NCBI GenBank assembly: GCA_001972305.1
Contig: BDDD01001767.1
Location: 394,292-458,291 of the forward strand
Origin: Cephalotus follicularis
Lineage: Eukaryota > Streptophyta > Magnoliopsida > Oxalidales > Cephalotaceae
Reading direction: 5' to 3'
DNA: 64,000 nucleotides
Below are positions 24,150 through 36,078 of the stretch, in pieces (the stretch's first letter is position 1; the number at the start of each line of letters is the position of its first letter). The notes beneath the pieces are model-generated. The model ran no database searches and was not told where the DNA came from. It saw nothing but the letters and a program-made list of their open reading frames with translations. The position numbers were made by a program, and so were the translations under genes.

Positions 24150-24984
24150 AGAGTAAAGGATAAACTACTCCGCGGGGCTCATAAATCTATGTACAGTGTT
24201 CATCCTGGTAGCACGAAAATGTATCAAGACATGAAGAAGTGTTATTGGTGGCCCGACATGAAGCGGGAGATCGCTGAGTATGTGGCGAAGTGTTGGACTT
24301 GCCAGATAGTTAAGGCCGAGCACCAGAGACCGGTAGTCTTGCTACAGCCGTTGCCCATTCCGGAGTGGAAGTGGGAACATGTTACGATGGATTTCGTTTC
24401 GGGATTTCCTCTGACTCGGAACCGTCATAATGCCGTGTGGGTCATCGTGGATAGACTCACCAAATCAGCGCACTTTCTGCCAACACACGTTACTGATTCT
24501 GCGAGCAAGCTGGCTCGACTGTATGTGAAGGAGATAGTGAGGCTACACGGAGTTCCAGTCAGCATCGTATGTGATAGGGATGCTATCTTCACTTCCAACT
24601 TTTGGAAGAGGTTTCAGTCAGCTTTCGGGACGAAGCTGAACTTGAGTACTGCCTTCCACCCTCAGACCGATGGGCAGTCTAAACGTACCATCCAGACCTT
24701 GGAGGATATGCTACGGGCTTGCGTTATTGATTTTGCTGGTACCTGGGAGGATCATATTCCTCTGATAGAGTTTTCTTACAATAACAGCTATCATTCCAGT
24801 ATTGGCATGGCACCGTTTGAGGCACTGTATAGGAGGAAGTGTATATCTCCTGTGTGTTGGGATGAGGTCGGGGAACGACCTTTACTCAGGACTGAGCTAG
24901 TGGAGGAAAATTCAGAAAAGATCAGGACGATCAAGAAGAAGCTGCTTGCTGCTCAGAGTCGGCAGAAGAGTTACACTGACAATG
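24150..24984 (+). pseudogene. First integrase (fossil)
   Basis: Zinc-binding region with HPGSTKMYQDMK and CWTCQ, core with [42 protein letters not shown] and [21 protein letters not shown] (D, D, E positions visible). The C-terminal side runs to QSRQKSYTD and then gives way to a second integrase. Confidence 0.9.
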
Positions 24985-25660
24985 TGGCATGACATGACGG
25001 AGAACTACTGGTGGAGTGGTATGAAGAGAGAGATTGTCGAATACGTAGCTAGATGTTTGACCTGTCAGAGAGTGAAGGTTGAAGATCAGAAACATGCAGG
25101 ACTGCTACAATCATTACCAGTGGTTGAGTGGAAATGGGAACATGTGACCATGAACTTTGTGTCGGGATTACCGAGGTCACGAAATCAACACAAAGCAGTG
25201 TGGGTTGTAGTGGACAGACTCACTAAGTCTGCTCACTTTCTTCCAATGAACATGACGTATTCTATCGAGAAGTTGACTCGATTGTATATCCAGGAGATAG
25301 TGAGATTGCATGGTGTGCTAGTTAGTATTGTTTGTGACCGGGATGCTAGATTCACTTCAAGGTTCTGGAAGAAGTTCCAAGCGGTGATGGGAACAACATT
25401 GAACTTCAGTACTGCGTTCAACCCACAGACCGACGGACAGTCCGAGCGTACCATTCAAACTCTTAAAGATATGATGCGGGCTTGTATGATTGATTTTGCT
25501 GGCAGTTGGGAGGATCATCTGTCCCTGATTGAATTCTCTTACAACAACAGCTATCATACCAGCATTGGGATGGCTCCTTATGAAGCCTTGTATGGGTGAA
25601 AGTGTAGATCTCATATTTGCTAGGATGAGGTGGGTGAGAAACAAGTGCTTGGACCAGACT
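24985..25660 (+). pseudogene. Second, diverged integrase (fossil)
   Basis: The integrase order starts again: [106 protein letters not shown]. It is clearly related to the first copy but differs at many residues, so it is not a fresh duplication. It starts inside the zinc-binding part. Best explained as the 3' part of another Tekay-like element. Confidence 0.88.
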
Positions 25661-25664
25661 TGGT

Positions 25665-26155
25665 GTAAGAGACTATTGATAAGGTGGAAGTGATCAAGAA
25701 GAGGCTACTAGCTGCACAGAGCCAGCAAAAGATCTCGCCTTTGAAGGGGATACACAGTTTTGGCCTCAAGGGGAAATTGGCTCCAAGGTACATTGGACCT
25801 TATGAGATACTGGAGAAAGTTGGGGAAGTAGCATACCAGATTGCACTACCGCCCAACTTGTCGAACGTGCATAACGTATTTCATGTTTCCATGCTACAGA
25901 AATACGTACCGACCCATCTCACATATTGAGCTACGACCCTGGATTCATCAGTGATAATTTGTCGTATGAAGAGAGACCGACGAGGATTATGGATCGGATG
26001 GAGAAGGTACTGAGGAATAAGACTATTCCTATGGTAAGGTATTGTGGCGGTTTCACGGGGTCGAAGAAGCAACCTGGGAACGTGAAACTGAAATGATGGA
26101 AACATTTCCTCACTTGTTCTGAACGTAAAAGCTAAATTCGGGGACAAATTTTCTT
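25665..26155 (+). pseudogene. Integrase C-terminus and chromodomain region (fossil)
   Basis: Contains LAPRYIGPYEILEKVGEVAYQIALPP and NVHNVFHVSMLQKYVP, the conserved integrase C-terminal block of chromoviruses, followed by a decayed chromodomain-like region (LSYEERPTRIMDR, VLRNKTIPMV). In the Tekay clade this domain follows integrase and is thought to guide insertion to marked chromatin. Confidence 0.75.
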
Positions 26156-26170
26156 TAAGGAGGGGAGAAT
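26155..26170 (+). other. Polypurine tract
   Basis: The purine run aaggaggggagaat lies immediately before the right LTR and marks the end of the internal region. Confidence 0.8.
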
Positions 26171-26342
26171 CTAATAACCGTAATTTTCAATTAATGTATA
26201 TTGTACACTGGATGAATAAAATATGCATTAAATTGAGGTTTAATGTCCAATTGCTATATGAATTGTGGTTATTGAATTATTTGGGGGTTTGATTTAGAAT
26301 GAAAATGGGGGGATAAACTTAAGGAACCAGAATCAGCACCTA

Positions 26343-26475
26343 ACAGCCGACTATCACAGGGTAACAGTCGACTGGTTGGTTTATGGAAGAACAGCCGACT
26401 GTCACAGGGTAATAGTCGACTGGTTGGTTTATGGAAGGACAGTCGACTGTCACAAGGTAACAATCGACTGGTCTG
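26343..26475. repeat. Class-1 motif cluster, first site of LTR X
   Basis: Repeated cagccgact / cagtcgactggtt with cacagggtaa and ttatggaag linkers, 170-305 bp from the LTR start, the same place as the first class-2 cluster in LTR Y. Confidence 0.85.
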
Positions 26476-27386
26476 GCTCAGATAAGTGTCTGTGCATGGC
26501 GTGTGAAACAAGGAAGTTGATGGAAATTATGCTAGACGTGTCATGCAGGACTGATGCATGCCACCAGCTATGAACATGCAAGAGTGGCGTCTTGCATGTG
26601 CTCTATTCCACCTGCAGACCTGCAAACCTCCAAAACAGAAATTGGAAGGAGTAAGGAAATGTGCATGTGAGAGAGAGAAAGGAAAATGCTGGGGATTGAA
26701 GTTAATGGAATCTGAGGAATTCCTAAGCATTTAAACCTTCTATATCAGCTGTTGAGAGCTTGATTGAGTGATAGAAACACTAAGAAGAAAGGGTTTATGG
26801 TGGAGTAATTTCTGAACTTGCATGTTGGAGTTAGAGAGTTCAAAGTGGAGATTGAAGCTTGATTCTCCCTGGTAAGTCACTGGTTTAAGTTACTTATGTT
26901 ACCATGGTTCAACAATAGTATAAACACACTAAGTTGATATTATGTCTACTTGTTAACATGCATGTATAGATTAATTGCTGGAATTGGAGTTGAGTTGGTA
27001 TAAAGAGTTTTGGAACTCAAAGTGAGTTTGAGGCTTAGGATCTCTCTGGTAAGTTGCTGGTTAAATTCAGTATTGGTATGGTAGTTAGTCAACCATATTT
27101 AGTTACTGATTTTTGTTCTATATACCTTTCAACATGCATCTATAGTATTAAACTTCTGGATTGTTTGTGTTGAGTTGAAGTTGGAACTTAAAGAAAGGAA
27201 TCAATCCAATTTTATTCTGGGATAGTGATTGAGGTAGGGGTATTGACATGTTCTTGAAGATATAGTATGTATATAGTGTATGGATATTTGCTATATGATT
27301 GCATGCTATTAATTGGCTTGAATAGGAATGTGAACATGCATACTCTGAATCTGTCAAACTACTGCCTATCGTTTTTATGGGCAAAA

Positions 27387-27505
27387 CAGTCGACTGTTGA
27401 GCCTAACAGTCGACTACTCAATGTAAACAGTCGACTGTTAAGGACGAACAGTTGACTGCTCAATGTAAACAGCCAGCTATTCTTATGAACAGTCGACTGT
27501 TAAGA
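27387..27505. repeat. Class-1 motif cluster, second site of LTR X
   Basis: Five or six copies of cagtcgactg or close variants, about 1.2-1.3 kb from the LTR start. The related LTR copy has the same cluster at 33269-33385. Confidence 0.85.
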
Positions 27506-28796
27506 GATAAATTGCTGATATTAGATACTGTTTAGGCTTAAATTGTATCTAATCACCCAGGCATCCACATGGGATGATTCTAATATTCAATCCTGGTAAT
27601 GTGTAGTTACATTTCGAGAATTAAACAACTTATGCATTCCTTTTGTGAATTGTGCAAGAATGACTATGGTTAGGCTAATGACCCTTGTTTGAATCCTTGA
27701 ATTGCTAATTTCCCTATTGTAATGCTACTGTTATAGGTATTGTATATTTATTAAGTGTTCATAAACACTATTGTTTCACTAAATTTCAAGGATCGAACTA
27801 CCTGAGTGCTATAAGCACAAATATGGATTTTAACTATGGTTTTCAAAATGAAAACTTACTATCAAATGATTTACTGATTTTCCTCCCATGAGAGGTACCA
27901 CTACTGTATTGAATACTGTTTCCTCCAAAAGAGAGGTATGGTCACAGGATTGATAAATGCTTCGAAAAGAAAACTACTACTATCTTGCATATTATAGATA
28001 TATGTAATATTGTTATTGAATTGATTGTCTATACTAATTGCCGGTAGTCAAGTGATATGAGACATCACTGGCTACAGAGGTGGTCCTAGGTGCCAGGAGT
28101 TGGCTAGAGCTTCCACCAAACTTATCTGCAATGCAGATCTTATTTGTTACATGCCCGCCAAATGCCGGCAGAATTGTTACCTGATCTATCATCTTCGGAG
28201 TGTAGGGTGATAGTTAGGTGGTGTGCAGTTGGTGCTAGGAGTTAGCAACATGTGACACCTAACCATTGTATTGATTGATTTTACCCTTGTGAGGTATTCT
28301 TGAATCTTACTGTCCATGGCCACTTGGTATGATTGCTCATATATATTGGAATACTTAAATATATATGTTATTTTCAAAATAAAATGTCATGCATGGTTAC
28401 ATTTATATATTCTTTCTCATGCTTTATTCCTACTTAGCCGAGTAAGGACAAAGGCTAACCCCCTACAATTTCAGCTTAAGTGAAGGTATTCGGGCAAGTG
28501 CTGCTGAAGATTGAGGAGAGCTTATGCTTTGTTTAAGGTTGTTATTTACTATGTCAGTTTGTATTGTAATAACGATCATACTCCGTTTGTTATATTTACA
28601 TTCAAACATCTAATTTATAACATATGTTGTACTTGTAAGCATGTAGTATGGGCTGCGTGCGGATAATTATTATAATCCGGCTATGGAATGCTTCGACTTT
28701 TGATTAAAGTATTGATGATTGATGAATGCTGGATTATTAACTGTTACCATATATATATATATGTGTTGTCAATGTGAGAAATAACGGGGTGTGACA

Positions 28797-29620
28797 TATA
28801 AAGACCCTGGCTGCCCGACAATCTCTTGTGTCATCGGTAACACCAAAATTGAACATGATATGCTCAATTTAGGAGCAAGTGTGAACTTGTTGCCATTGTT
28901 GACGATTTAGTCTCAATCTTAGTTTTGATGATAACATATTTGCATCTAACAAGTTTACTTGATGTGCAAGAAATTACAAGTTCAATACCAAAGCAAAAAT
29001 ACCATCTGCAGAAGAAGACATCGACTTTCAAGGAAAAACATCGACATCCGTACAGAAAGACATCGACTCCTTCAAAGAAGACATCGACGCCTTTCATGCC
29101 AGAAGTTACAGGTTAATTTCAAGTAAAGACATCGATGCTTATCAGTAAAGACATCGACGTCCGTACGAAAGAAGTCGATCCCTATCAGAAAGACATCGAC
29201 GTCTTTAGGTGCCAAAGTTACCCCCCCTCTTGTATATTTCAAGAGTGTTTATTTTAGCCATTATCTGTCTACAAGAAGCTTGGTTAAGGAGAGTTGCACC
29301 TGACCACCATGACTTTGCAACAGGCGGATAGATCGGTGAAAATACCAAGAGGAAAACTTGAGGATGTTTTAATCAAGGTTGGTGAGTTTTTCTTCCCTGT
29401 CGACTTTGTCGTTTTACATACCCAGTATGTTGCGAATATCAAAGATCAAATCCTAGTTATCATTGGTAGACCATTCTTGGCCACTAGTAATGCTTTGATC
29501 AATTACCGAAATGGTCTTATGAAGTTAAGTTTTGGAAAGTCGTCAATGGACTTTAACATCTTCCGTTTAGGAAAGCATCCAGCTGGCTTTGATGAGTCTA
29601 TGTGATACATTTGATTCCTG
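28797..29620 (+). pseudogene. Athila-like protease region, copy 1 (fossil)
   Basis: Shows the Athila protease landmarks KDPGCPTISC, LGASVNLLP, MTLQQADRSVKIPRGKLEDVLIKV, FFPVDFVVLHTQ and [14 protein letters not shown]. It parallels 48508-48960. The 359-bp insert at 28898 lies within it. Confidence 0.8.
28898..29256 (+). mobile_element. Small SIRE-LTR-like insert (359 bp) with target duplication
   Basis: Flanked by gccatt at 28892-28897 and again at 29257-29262, with the uninterrupted site visible in the second Athila copy near 48610. The first 70 bp (gttgacgatttagtctcaa, then ttttgatgataac) match the start of the SIRE-like LTR A. The middle (29018-29212) is a dense class-2 cluster of gacatcgacgtc-type motifs. 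It is far shorter than the other LTRs, so either a truncated solo LTR or a miniature element. Confidence 0.75.
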
Positions 29621-29631
29621 ACACTATTGAC

Positions 29632-29990
29632 ACGTATTTTAACATTGATCTTGATGGAAATTTCAGTGAGTGTATGAGGGAAATCGAGGAAGTGGAAGCC
29701 ATTCAAAAGGAAATGTTGACGTTGCTAAAAATGGGATCATTAATCCCACTTCGGATAGTGACAGGGATCATTTATCCCATTTCACTCACAAACTTGCCAT
29801 GCCTGACCAAAAGTAATTTGACATAGACTTTGATAGAAGCTTTAATGAGTGTATGAAGGAATTCAAGGAAGTGTAAGTTACCTAAACGAAAATTTTAAGT
29901 TGGCTGGACAATGAGATTATTTATCCCATCTCGCATAGTAAATGGGATCATCTATCCCATTTTACTCACAAACTTGCAACGCCTTACCAT
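29632..29990 (+). repeat. Duplicated module after protease, Athila copy 1
   Basis: Two tandem units of about 180 bp, each containing an NIDLDGNFSECMRE-like start and a KEM...WLxN.II.P.SDS-like end. The same pair is in copy 2 at 48978-49340. Confidence 0.75.
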
Positions 29991-31296
29991 CCTCAAACTA
30001 GTTGTTTACATATTAAGGTCTGTACAGGATGGAGGGTGTAACACCCAACGCTCGGATGACGGACACGTGGCATTACTCTCAATCCAATATACAATACAAT
30101 GGTCGGGACTAGCAATATAAAAATGCGAAAAACTAAAAACTTTATAAAACATGTCATTGTGCGGAAGATACAATACAATATTCCATCCCTGCGATACCAT
30201 ACAGTACTATTCTGTTACAATACTATGCTAGTCAGTTCATTTCAATACAATACATTTCAATACGATACTCGTCGGTACATTTACAATCCAAGCTCAGTCA
30301 CATCAAACGGTCATGCGGTCGCACCGAATCTTCAATCCTTCTGTCCGCTGCTACCTGCTACCCTACCTATGCCACACATGAAAAGTACAACACAGCCCCA
30401 CCCCGAAGGATGGGATTAGCCACAAGGCTAAGTAGAAACCCCATGCAGCATGTATGCATGTACAATGTGCAATATCGGTGAAAATCTATGCAATATCAAT
30501 GTGCGGTGTACAATATCGAGGCATGATATGTCAAATGCATGAATACAATTGGCGATTTGACTATCCATATGACACTAGCCCACAACAAAGCACATGAATA
30601 GGATATATAACAATCAATCAATAGCAGACACTCAGTGGTGGTGTATAAAACACCCAATCAATCAATCATATCCTATAGAGCATGCGACCTCGGGTCAGTA
30701 CAATGTCAATCAATAGTAATGATCAATTCCACGAAAGGTAGTCCTTCAAAAAAGGTGAGAGATCTATCTACTGTTCTTAGACTGATCAGGTCTGGAACTC
30801 GTAGATCTTCCAGCTTATGGCTGAGTCAATACAATATCGATGAGCTACAACCATGGGGGAGCTACTATACCGTTAGGGAGCTACGGCCCTCCGGGAGCAT
30901 CAATCGTCAATTAATAACAATACTGCTCGTCAGCTGATCAATACAATAAATAACACGATCAATTAAATAGGTTGACAAGGTCAACAGCCTAACATGTCGA
31001 TACGAGTCATAAGGTCTCTCTATAGGATCCATACAATACAATCAATCAATATGTCAATACAATGCCAATAAGTGGTGATGTCTAATGGAGAAAGGGGAAT
31101 GTGCGTCCAACGTTCCGGACTTATACTCACAACACTTATGGCTCAATCAATCAATCAACCAGTTAGTAGCCAATAGATGGTGATAATCGAATCAACGAGA
31201 TAAGAAGAAGTATCTATCTAGGTGGTGAAAGTCACTGGATCATCGCCTATGGCTCAAGCTGTCACCCTATCAATTTATCAATTCAATCTTTGAAAA

Positions 31297-32332
31297 CTGT
31301 AGAAAACTGTGTTTCAAACGCTTGAATACCTCAAGTGAGGCTCCAGTTAAGCGACAATGTGAAAAGGAGTTAAAAACTGCGCATCATGTTCAACATCGAT
31401 GTCTTCTCTGGGGAGAAGAAATTCCAAGGCAAAGACATCGATGTCTTTCAAAGACGTTGATGTCTTTGCTGCAGCATCAAAGATGCAGCATTCCAACCAG
31501 TCGACTGTTACCCTGTGACAATCGGCTGTTAGGTGCTGATTTTGGTTCCTTAAGTTTATTCCCCCATTTTCATTCCAAATCAAACCACCAAATAATTCAA
31601 TACCCACAATTCATATACAATTGGACATTAAATCTCAATATAATCATATTTTATTCATCAAGTGTACAATATACATCAATTGAAAATTGCGGTTATTATA
31701 ATAACGATTGCAAGTCTCTTTCTTGAGGATTGAACAACATAGCAGCTGATTCTTGGGTGATTTCAGCCGATTATTTGATTGGAAGCTCAACTGTTGAAGC
31801 TTCGGTTATAGGTAGGACTTCTCTACTTGTATTGTCTATTGCTTAATTGATTGATTGATTGAATTGCATGATTGATTGAATGATTGTATTGAATTGTGAG
31901 ACTAGGGTTTTTATTGATTTCCTTGACCTAATTGATCTAGGAAGTTTGAAACTGAAATTCGAAGGTTGTAACAAGTTTTACTAACCTTAAAAGATTGATT
32001 TTAACCCTTGGTTTTCAAAGATTGGGTTTTAAATGGATTTTGACATGAGATTTGCTGGTTTTCTGCACAAAAATCGACCCTGCCCAGCAAAGACATCGAT
32101 CCCCAGCCCATGGACAATGATGACTTTTGCTTTAGAATGCTGCATCTTTGATGCTGCAGCAAAGACATCAACGTCTTTGAAAGACATCGACGTCTTTGCC
32201 TTGGAATTTCTTCTCCCCAGAGAAGACATCGATGTTGAACATCGATGCACAATTTTCAACTCCTTTTCACATTGCCGCTTAACCGGAGCCTCACATGAGG
32301 TATTCAAGCGTTTGAAACACAGTTTTCTACAG
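31297..32332. repeat. Large inverted repeat, 198-bp arms and 641-bp spacer
   Basis: Arms are 31297-31493 and 32135-32332 (reverse complement), differing at roughly ten positions. Each arm contains ctgtagaaaactgtg at its outer end and gatgcagcattc at its inner end, with two cgatgtc-type motifs. The spacer carries the first 200 bp of an X-type LTR in reverse orientation. The opposing open frames here (31347-31607, 32001-32362 on both strands) are mirror images from the arms. Confidence 0.9.
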
Positions 32333-34658
32333 GGTAACAGTCGACTGGTCTGGCTCAAATAGGTGTCTGCGCATGGCGTGTGAAACAGGGCAGTGGCAGC
32401 CTAAACGTGTCATGCAGGACTGATGCGTGCCACCAGCTGTGTAACATGTAAGAGTGGTGTCTTGCATGTGCTCTTTTCTATCTACAGACCTACAAACCTG
32501 CAAAACAGAATTGAAAAGAGTAAGAAGATGTGCATGTGAGAGAGAGAAGAGAAAAGGTTGAAACCTTGAGTTATGACTAGAACTAGTCACTGGAATCACG
32601 AGTTCTATATTGCAGTGTTGCATGAGTGTTCAGAGAGATTAGTAATCGTCTGGAAAGAAGAGTTCAACCACTGTATTGATGGTGCATGTTAGATTGGAGT
32701 TCCAAGTGGAGTTAGAGAGCTTGGAATCAATTGGTAAGCTCCTGTTATGATTTTGATGGTTGATATAGTTATCAGTAGGTATATGTATACTGATTCCGTT
32801 ATATATATATCTTCTGTTAACATGCACACATAGTTTAATTGCTGGAATTAGAGTTGAGTTGATATAAAGAGTTTTGGAACTCAAAGTGAGTTTGAGGCTT
32901 AGGATCTCTCTGGTAAGTTGCTGGTTTAATTCAGTGATGGTATGGTAGTTAGTCAACCATATTTAGTTACTGATTTTTGTTCTATATACCTGTCAACATG
33001 CATCTATAGCATTGTCAACATGCATCTATAGCATTAAACATCTGGATTGTTGGTATTGAGTTGAGGTTGGAACTCAAAGAGAAGAATCAATCCAATTTGA
33101 TTCTGGTATAGCGATTGACGTAGGGGTATTGACATGTTCTTGAAGATATAGTATGTATATCATGAATGGATATTTGCTATATGATTGCATGCTATTAATT
33201 GGTTTGAATTGGAATGTGAACATGCATACTCTGTTCTGTTAAACTACTGCCTGTCGTTTTTCTGGGCAAAACAGTCGACTGTTGAGCCTAACAGTCGACT
33301 ACTCAATATAAACAGTCGACTGTTAAGGACAAACAGCCGACTGCTCAATGTAAATAGCCGGCTATTCTTATGAACATTCGACTGTTAAGAGATAAATTAC
33401 TTATATTAGATATTGTTTAGGCTTAAATGGTATGTAATCACCCTGGCCTTCACATGGGATGATTCTAATATTCAATCCTGACCATGTGTAGTTACATTTA
33501 AGGAATTAAACAACTTATGCATTCCTTTTGTGAATTGTGCAAGAATGACTATGGTTAGGCTAATGACCCTTGTTTGAATCCTTGAATTGCTATTGTCCCT
33601 TTTGTTATGCTGCAGTATAATGCTGTTGTTATAGATATTGCACATCTGTTAAGTGTTCATAAACACTATTGTTTCACTTAATTTCAAGGATTGAACCAAC
33701 TAAGTGCTATAAGCACAAATATATATTTCAACTATGGTTTCAAACGAAAACTTACTGTCAAAGATTTACTGATTTTTTCTCCCATGGGAGGTACCACTAT
33801 TATATTGTTGTTGTTTCCTCCAAAAGAGAGGTACGGTCATGGAATTGTTAAATGTTTCTAAAAGAAAACTACCACTATATTGCATATTATAGATATATGA
33901 AATATTGTTATTGAATTTATTGAATTGTTTGTCTATGCTTCTTGTCGTTAGTCGAGTGATAGGAGACATCACTGGATACGGGGTGGTCCTATGTGCCAGG
34001 AGTTGGCTAGAGCTTCCACCAAACTTATCTGCAATGCAGATCCTGATTGTTACCTACCCGCTAAATGCCGACAGAGTTGTTACCTGATCTATCATCTTCG
34101 GAGTGTAGGGTGATAGTTAGGTGGTGCGGAGTTGGTGCTAGGAGTTAGCGGCATGTGACACCCAACCATTGTATTGATTGATTTTACCCTTGTGCGGTAT
34201 TCTTGAATTGTATTGTCTATGGCCACTTGGCATGATTGATCTTATATATTGGAATACTAGATATATATGGTATTTTCCAAAATAAACTGTCATACATGTT
34301 TACATTTATATATTCATTCTCATGCTTTATTCCTACTTATCCGAGTGAGGACAAAGGCTAACCCCTACAATTTCATATTGACGAAGGTGTTGGTCAAGTG
34401 CTGCTGAAGCTTTATTGGAGAGCTTCTATCTTCTTAAGGTTGTTAAAGACTGTATTGTAATAATCATACTCCGTTGTTATTTTTACATTTCCAATATGTA
34501 AAAGATAACTTGTTTGTACTTGTAAGCACGTAGTATGGGCTGCGTGCAGATAATCTTAATAATCCGGCTATGGAATGCTTCCGCTTTTGTTTAATGTTGA
34601 ATGCTGGATTATAACCGATATCTCCATATATGTTGTCTTTGGAAAACGGGGTGTGATA
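31499..34658 (+). mobile_element. X-subfamily Tekay-like solo LTR nested in the solo LTR
   Basis: The body at 32334-34658 matches the LTR at 26171-28796 almost throughout and ends acggggtgtgata. A segment matching the LTR's first 200 bp lies at 31499-31700 in reverse orientation. The 5-bp duplication gttat (34659-34663) reappears inverted as ataac (31701-31705), which shows both segments came from one insertion later rearranged with the inverted repeat. Confidence 0.8.
33269..33385. repeat. Class-1 motif cluster, second site of the nested X LTR
   Basis: Copies cagtcgactg, cagtcgacta and cagccgactg in the same order as at 27387-27505. Confidence 0.85.
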
Positions 34659-34987
34659 GTTATGTGCCATTGGAGTAGCAAATCTGGGGCTGTAAGAGGG
34701 AGAGGGAGGTTGCCGGCTGGGAGAGGGGGGAGGAGAAGGATAGAGAGAGGGAGAAGAATGAGAGATGAGATAATGAGAGTAAAGAATTGACTTATATAGT
34801 CAATTCTACCGATTCTCTGAAACTCAGCCCAAAATCCCGATTATACATGCATATAATCAATACAATAACAATAGGTATAGGAATACCTCAATTCAATATA
34901 GTACAATACAGTTCAATACAATTCAGTACAGTACAATACAGTACAATATATGCATGAACAATGCAAAAGGGAATTCTGGTCGTTACA

Positions 34988-36078
34988 GGGGGTGAGCATT
35001 TTCTTTGATCAAATGTTTGACTGGCTGGCTAACCACAACCATTACGGTGTTCTTGATGGATTTTATTGGTGGAGATTCTGTTGGGACGGTTCTTATATTG
35101 TTAAAACTATTTACTCACATGGTTTTTTGAGATTTGTAAGTCAGGTACTGAAGATGCTTTCAAGGTGAACAGGCAGCGGTTGAAGAAGTTTCTCGAGTTT
35201 ATTGTTGCACCGATGGAAGAGGCCATGGACCTACATGAGCCTCTATATTTCAAGCCTCCATGATCATATTCATTAAACCCTACCTCTATTGTTCGTTAAA
35301 TTATTGCATTGCTTCACGATGTATGTAGACTATTTGATTAGAGTAAGTAAGCCTTAAGGGTGTTTTACAATTAGTTCCTTAAAGCCAACTGGCTTGAGAG
35401 TAACTGGTCCAAAGCTCGCTACATGGGTCTTATAGAAATCTTAAGAGGCTAAGACATTGCACAAATTTAAGTTGGTAAAATTTTTATTGATCTCATGTGC
35501 AAATTATTGTAGAATCTAAAGCTACTTAGTAATTTGGGTGTTTGATGTATGCTCCATCCATGTCATTGAAACCAACAGTAATGGAGGAATGAGTTAAATA
35601 AAAGAAAAAGAAAGAAAAAGAAAGAAAAAAAATGTGTAAGTGCTAAAGTTCTTTGTCTGACTCAAAAGTAGGATTTTATGTTACTGAGAATGCATATCTT
35701 TATTGGTAAATAGTGTGAAAATATTCAGTAAAGACTCCTTAATTGAGATGTGTTATGATTATGGAACCTGGAGCAAGATAATAAAATTCAAGTATGGGGG
35801 TTGCCTATAAATTTTTAAGTGCGGATATGTTTAACCTACTAGCAAAGTTATGATGAATTGAATTTTGTGTGTTTATTCGCTGAAAACACTCACGAGACAA
35901 AACTCATCCACTAGGGACACCTAGGGGTTTAAAGGCTTGTTGCATATGCTAAATGCAATCGTGATTCCGACGAAAGTGAGTTATGGTTTTTGTTTTTGTT
36001 TTTTGTTTTTTGTTTTTTGTTTTATTGTTTTAGCTTTCTGTTTCAATTGCTTGAGGAGAAGCAATGTTTAAGTATGGG
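34988..36078 (+). mobile_element. Athila-like element 1, 3' internal piece and PPT
   Basis: Matches 49385-50850 of copy 2. It includes a short coding-like segment (DQMFDWLANHNHYGVLDG) and then about 900 bp of non-coding sequence with an A/G-rich run at 35598-35632 and a T/G-rich run at 35990-36030. It ends in the purine-rich agtatggg, where the next insertion sits. Confidence 0.8.

Larger units (their letters stand above)
18454..28796 (+). mobile_element. Chimeric Gypsy/Tekay-like chromovirus with unlike LTRs
   Basis: Plus-strand element of about 10.3 kb: LTR (18454-21228), iMet-type primer site, gag with two zinc knuckles, protease, RT/RNase H, integrase, a second diverged integrase, chromodomain, polypurine tract, LTR (26171-28796). 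The two LTRs belong to different subfamilies and the flanks show no target duplication, so this is best read as two related elements fused by recombination or deletion. Broken, with at least four breaks. LTR dating is not valid here. Confidence 0.85.
26171..28796 (+). mobile_element. Right LTR of the chimera (subfamily X, 2.63 kb)
   Basis: Starts ctaataaccgtaat and ends ataacggggtgtgaca. It holds two class-1 motif clusters (26343-26475 and 27387-27505). The same subfamily recurs as the scrap at 17977 and inside the solo LTR at 31499-34658, which it matches closely over its length. Confidence 0.85.
30037..34987 (-). mobile_element. Solo LTR (Gypsy-type) inserted in Athila 1, itself interrupted
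   Basis: Ends tgtaacacccaacg (30037) and ggtcgttaca (34987), the inverted TG...CA ends of a minus-oriented LTR. Flanks are gaggg (30032-30036) and ggggg (34988-34992), a one-mismatch target duplication, and the Athila sequence resumes beyond. No coding content. Parts of it contain cgatgtc/cgacgtc motifs. A Tekay-like LTR of subfamily X is nested inside. Confidence 0.75.

Noticed and set aside
31347-32362. Opposing ORFs of 83-134 codons
   Set aside because: They mirror each other because they lie in the arms of an inverted repeat.
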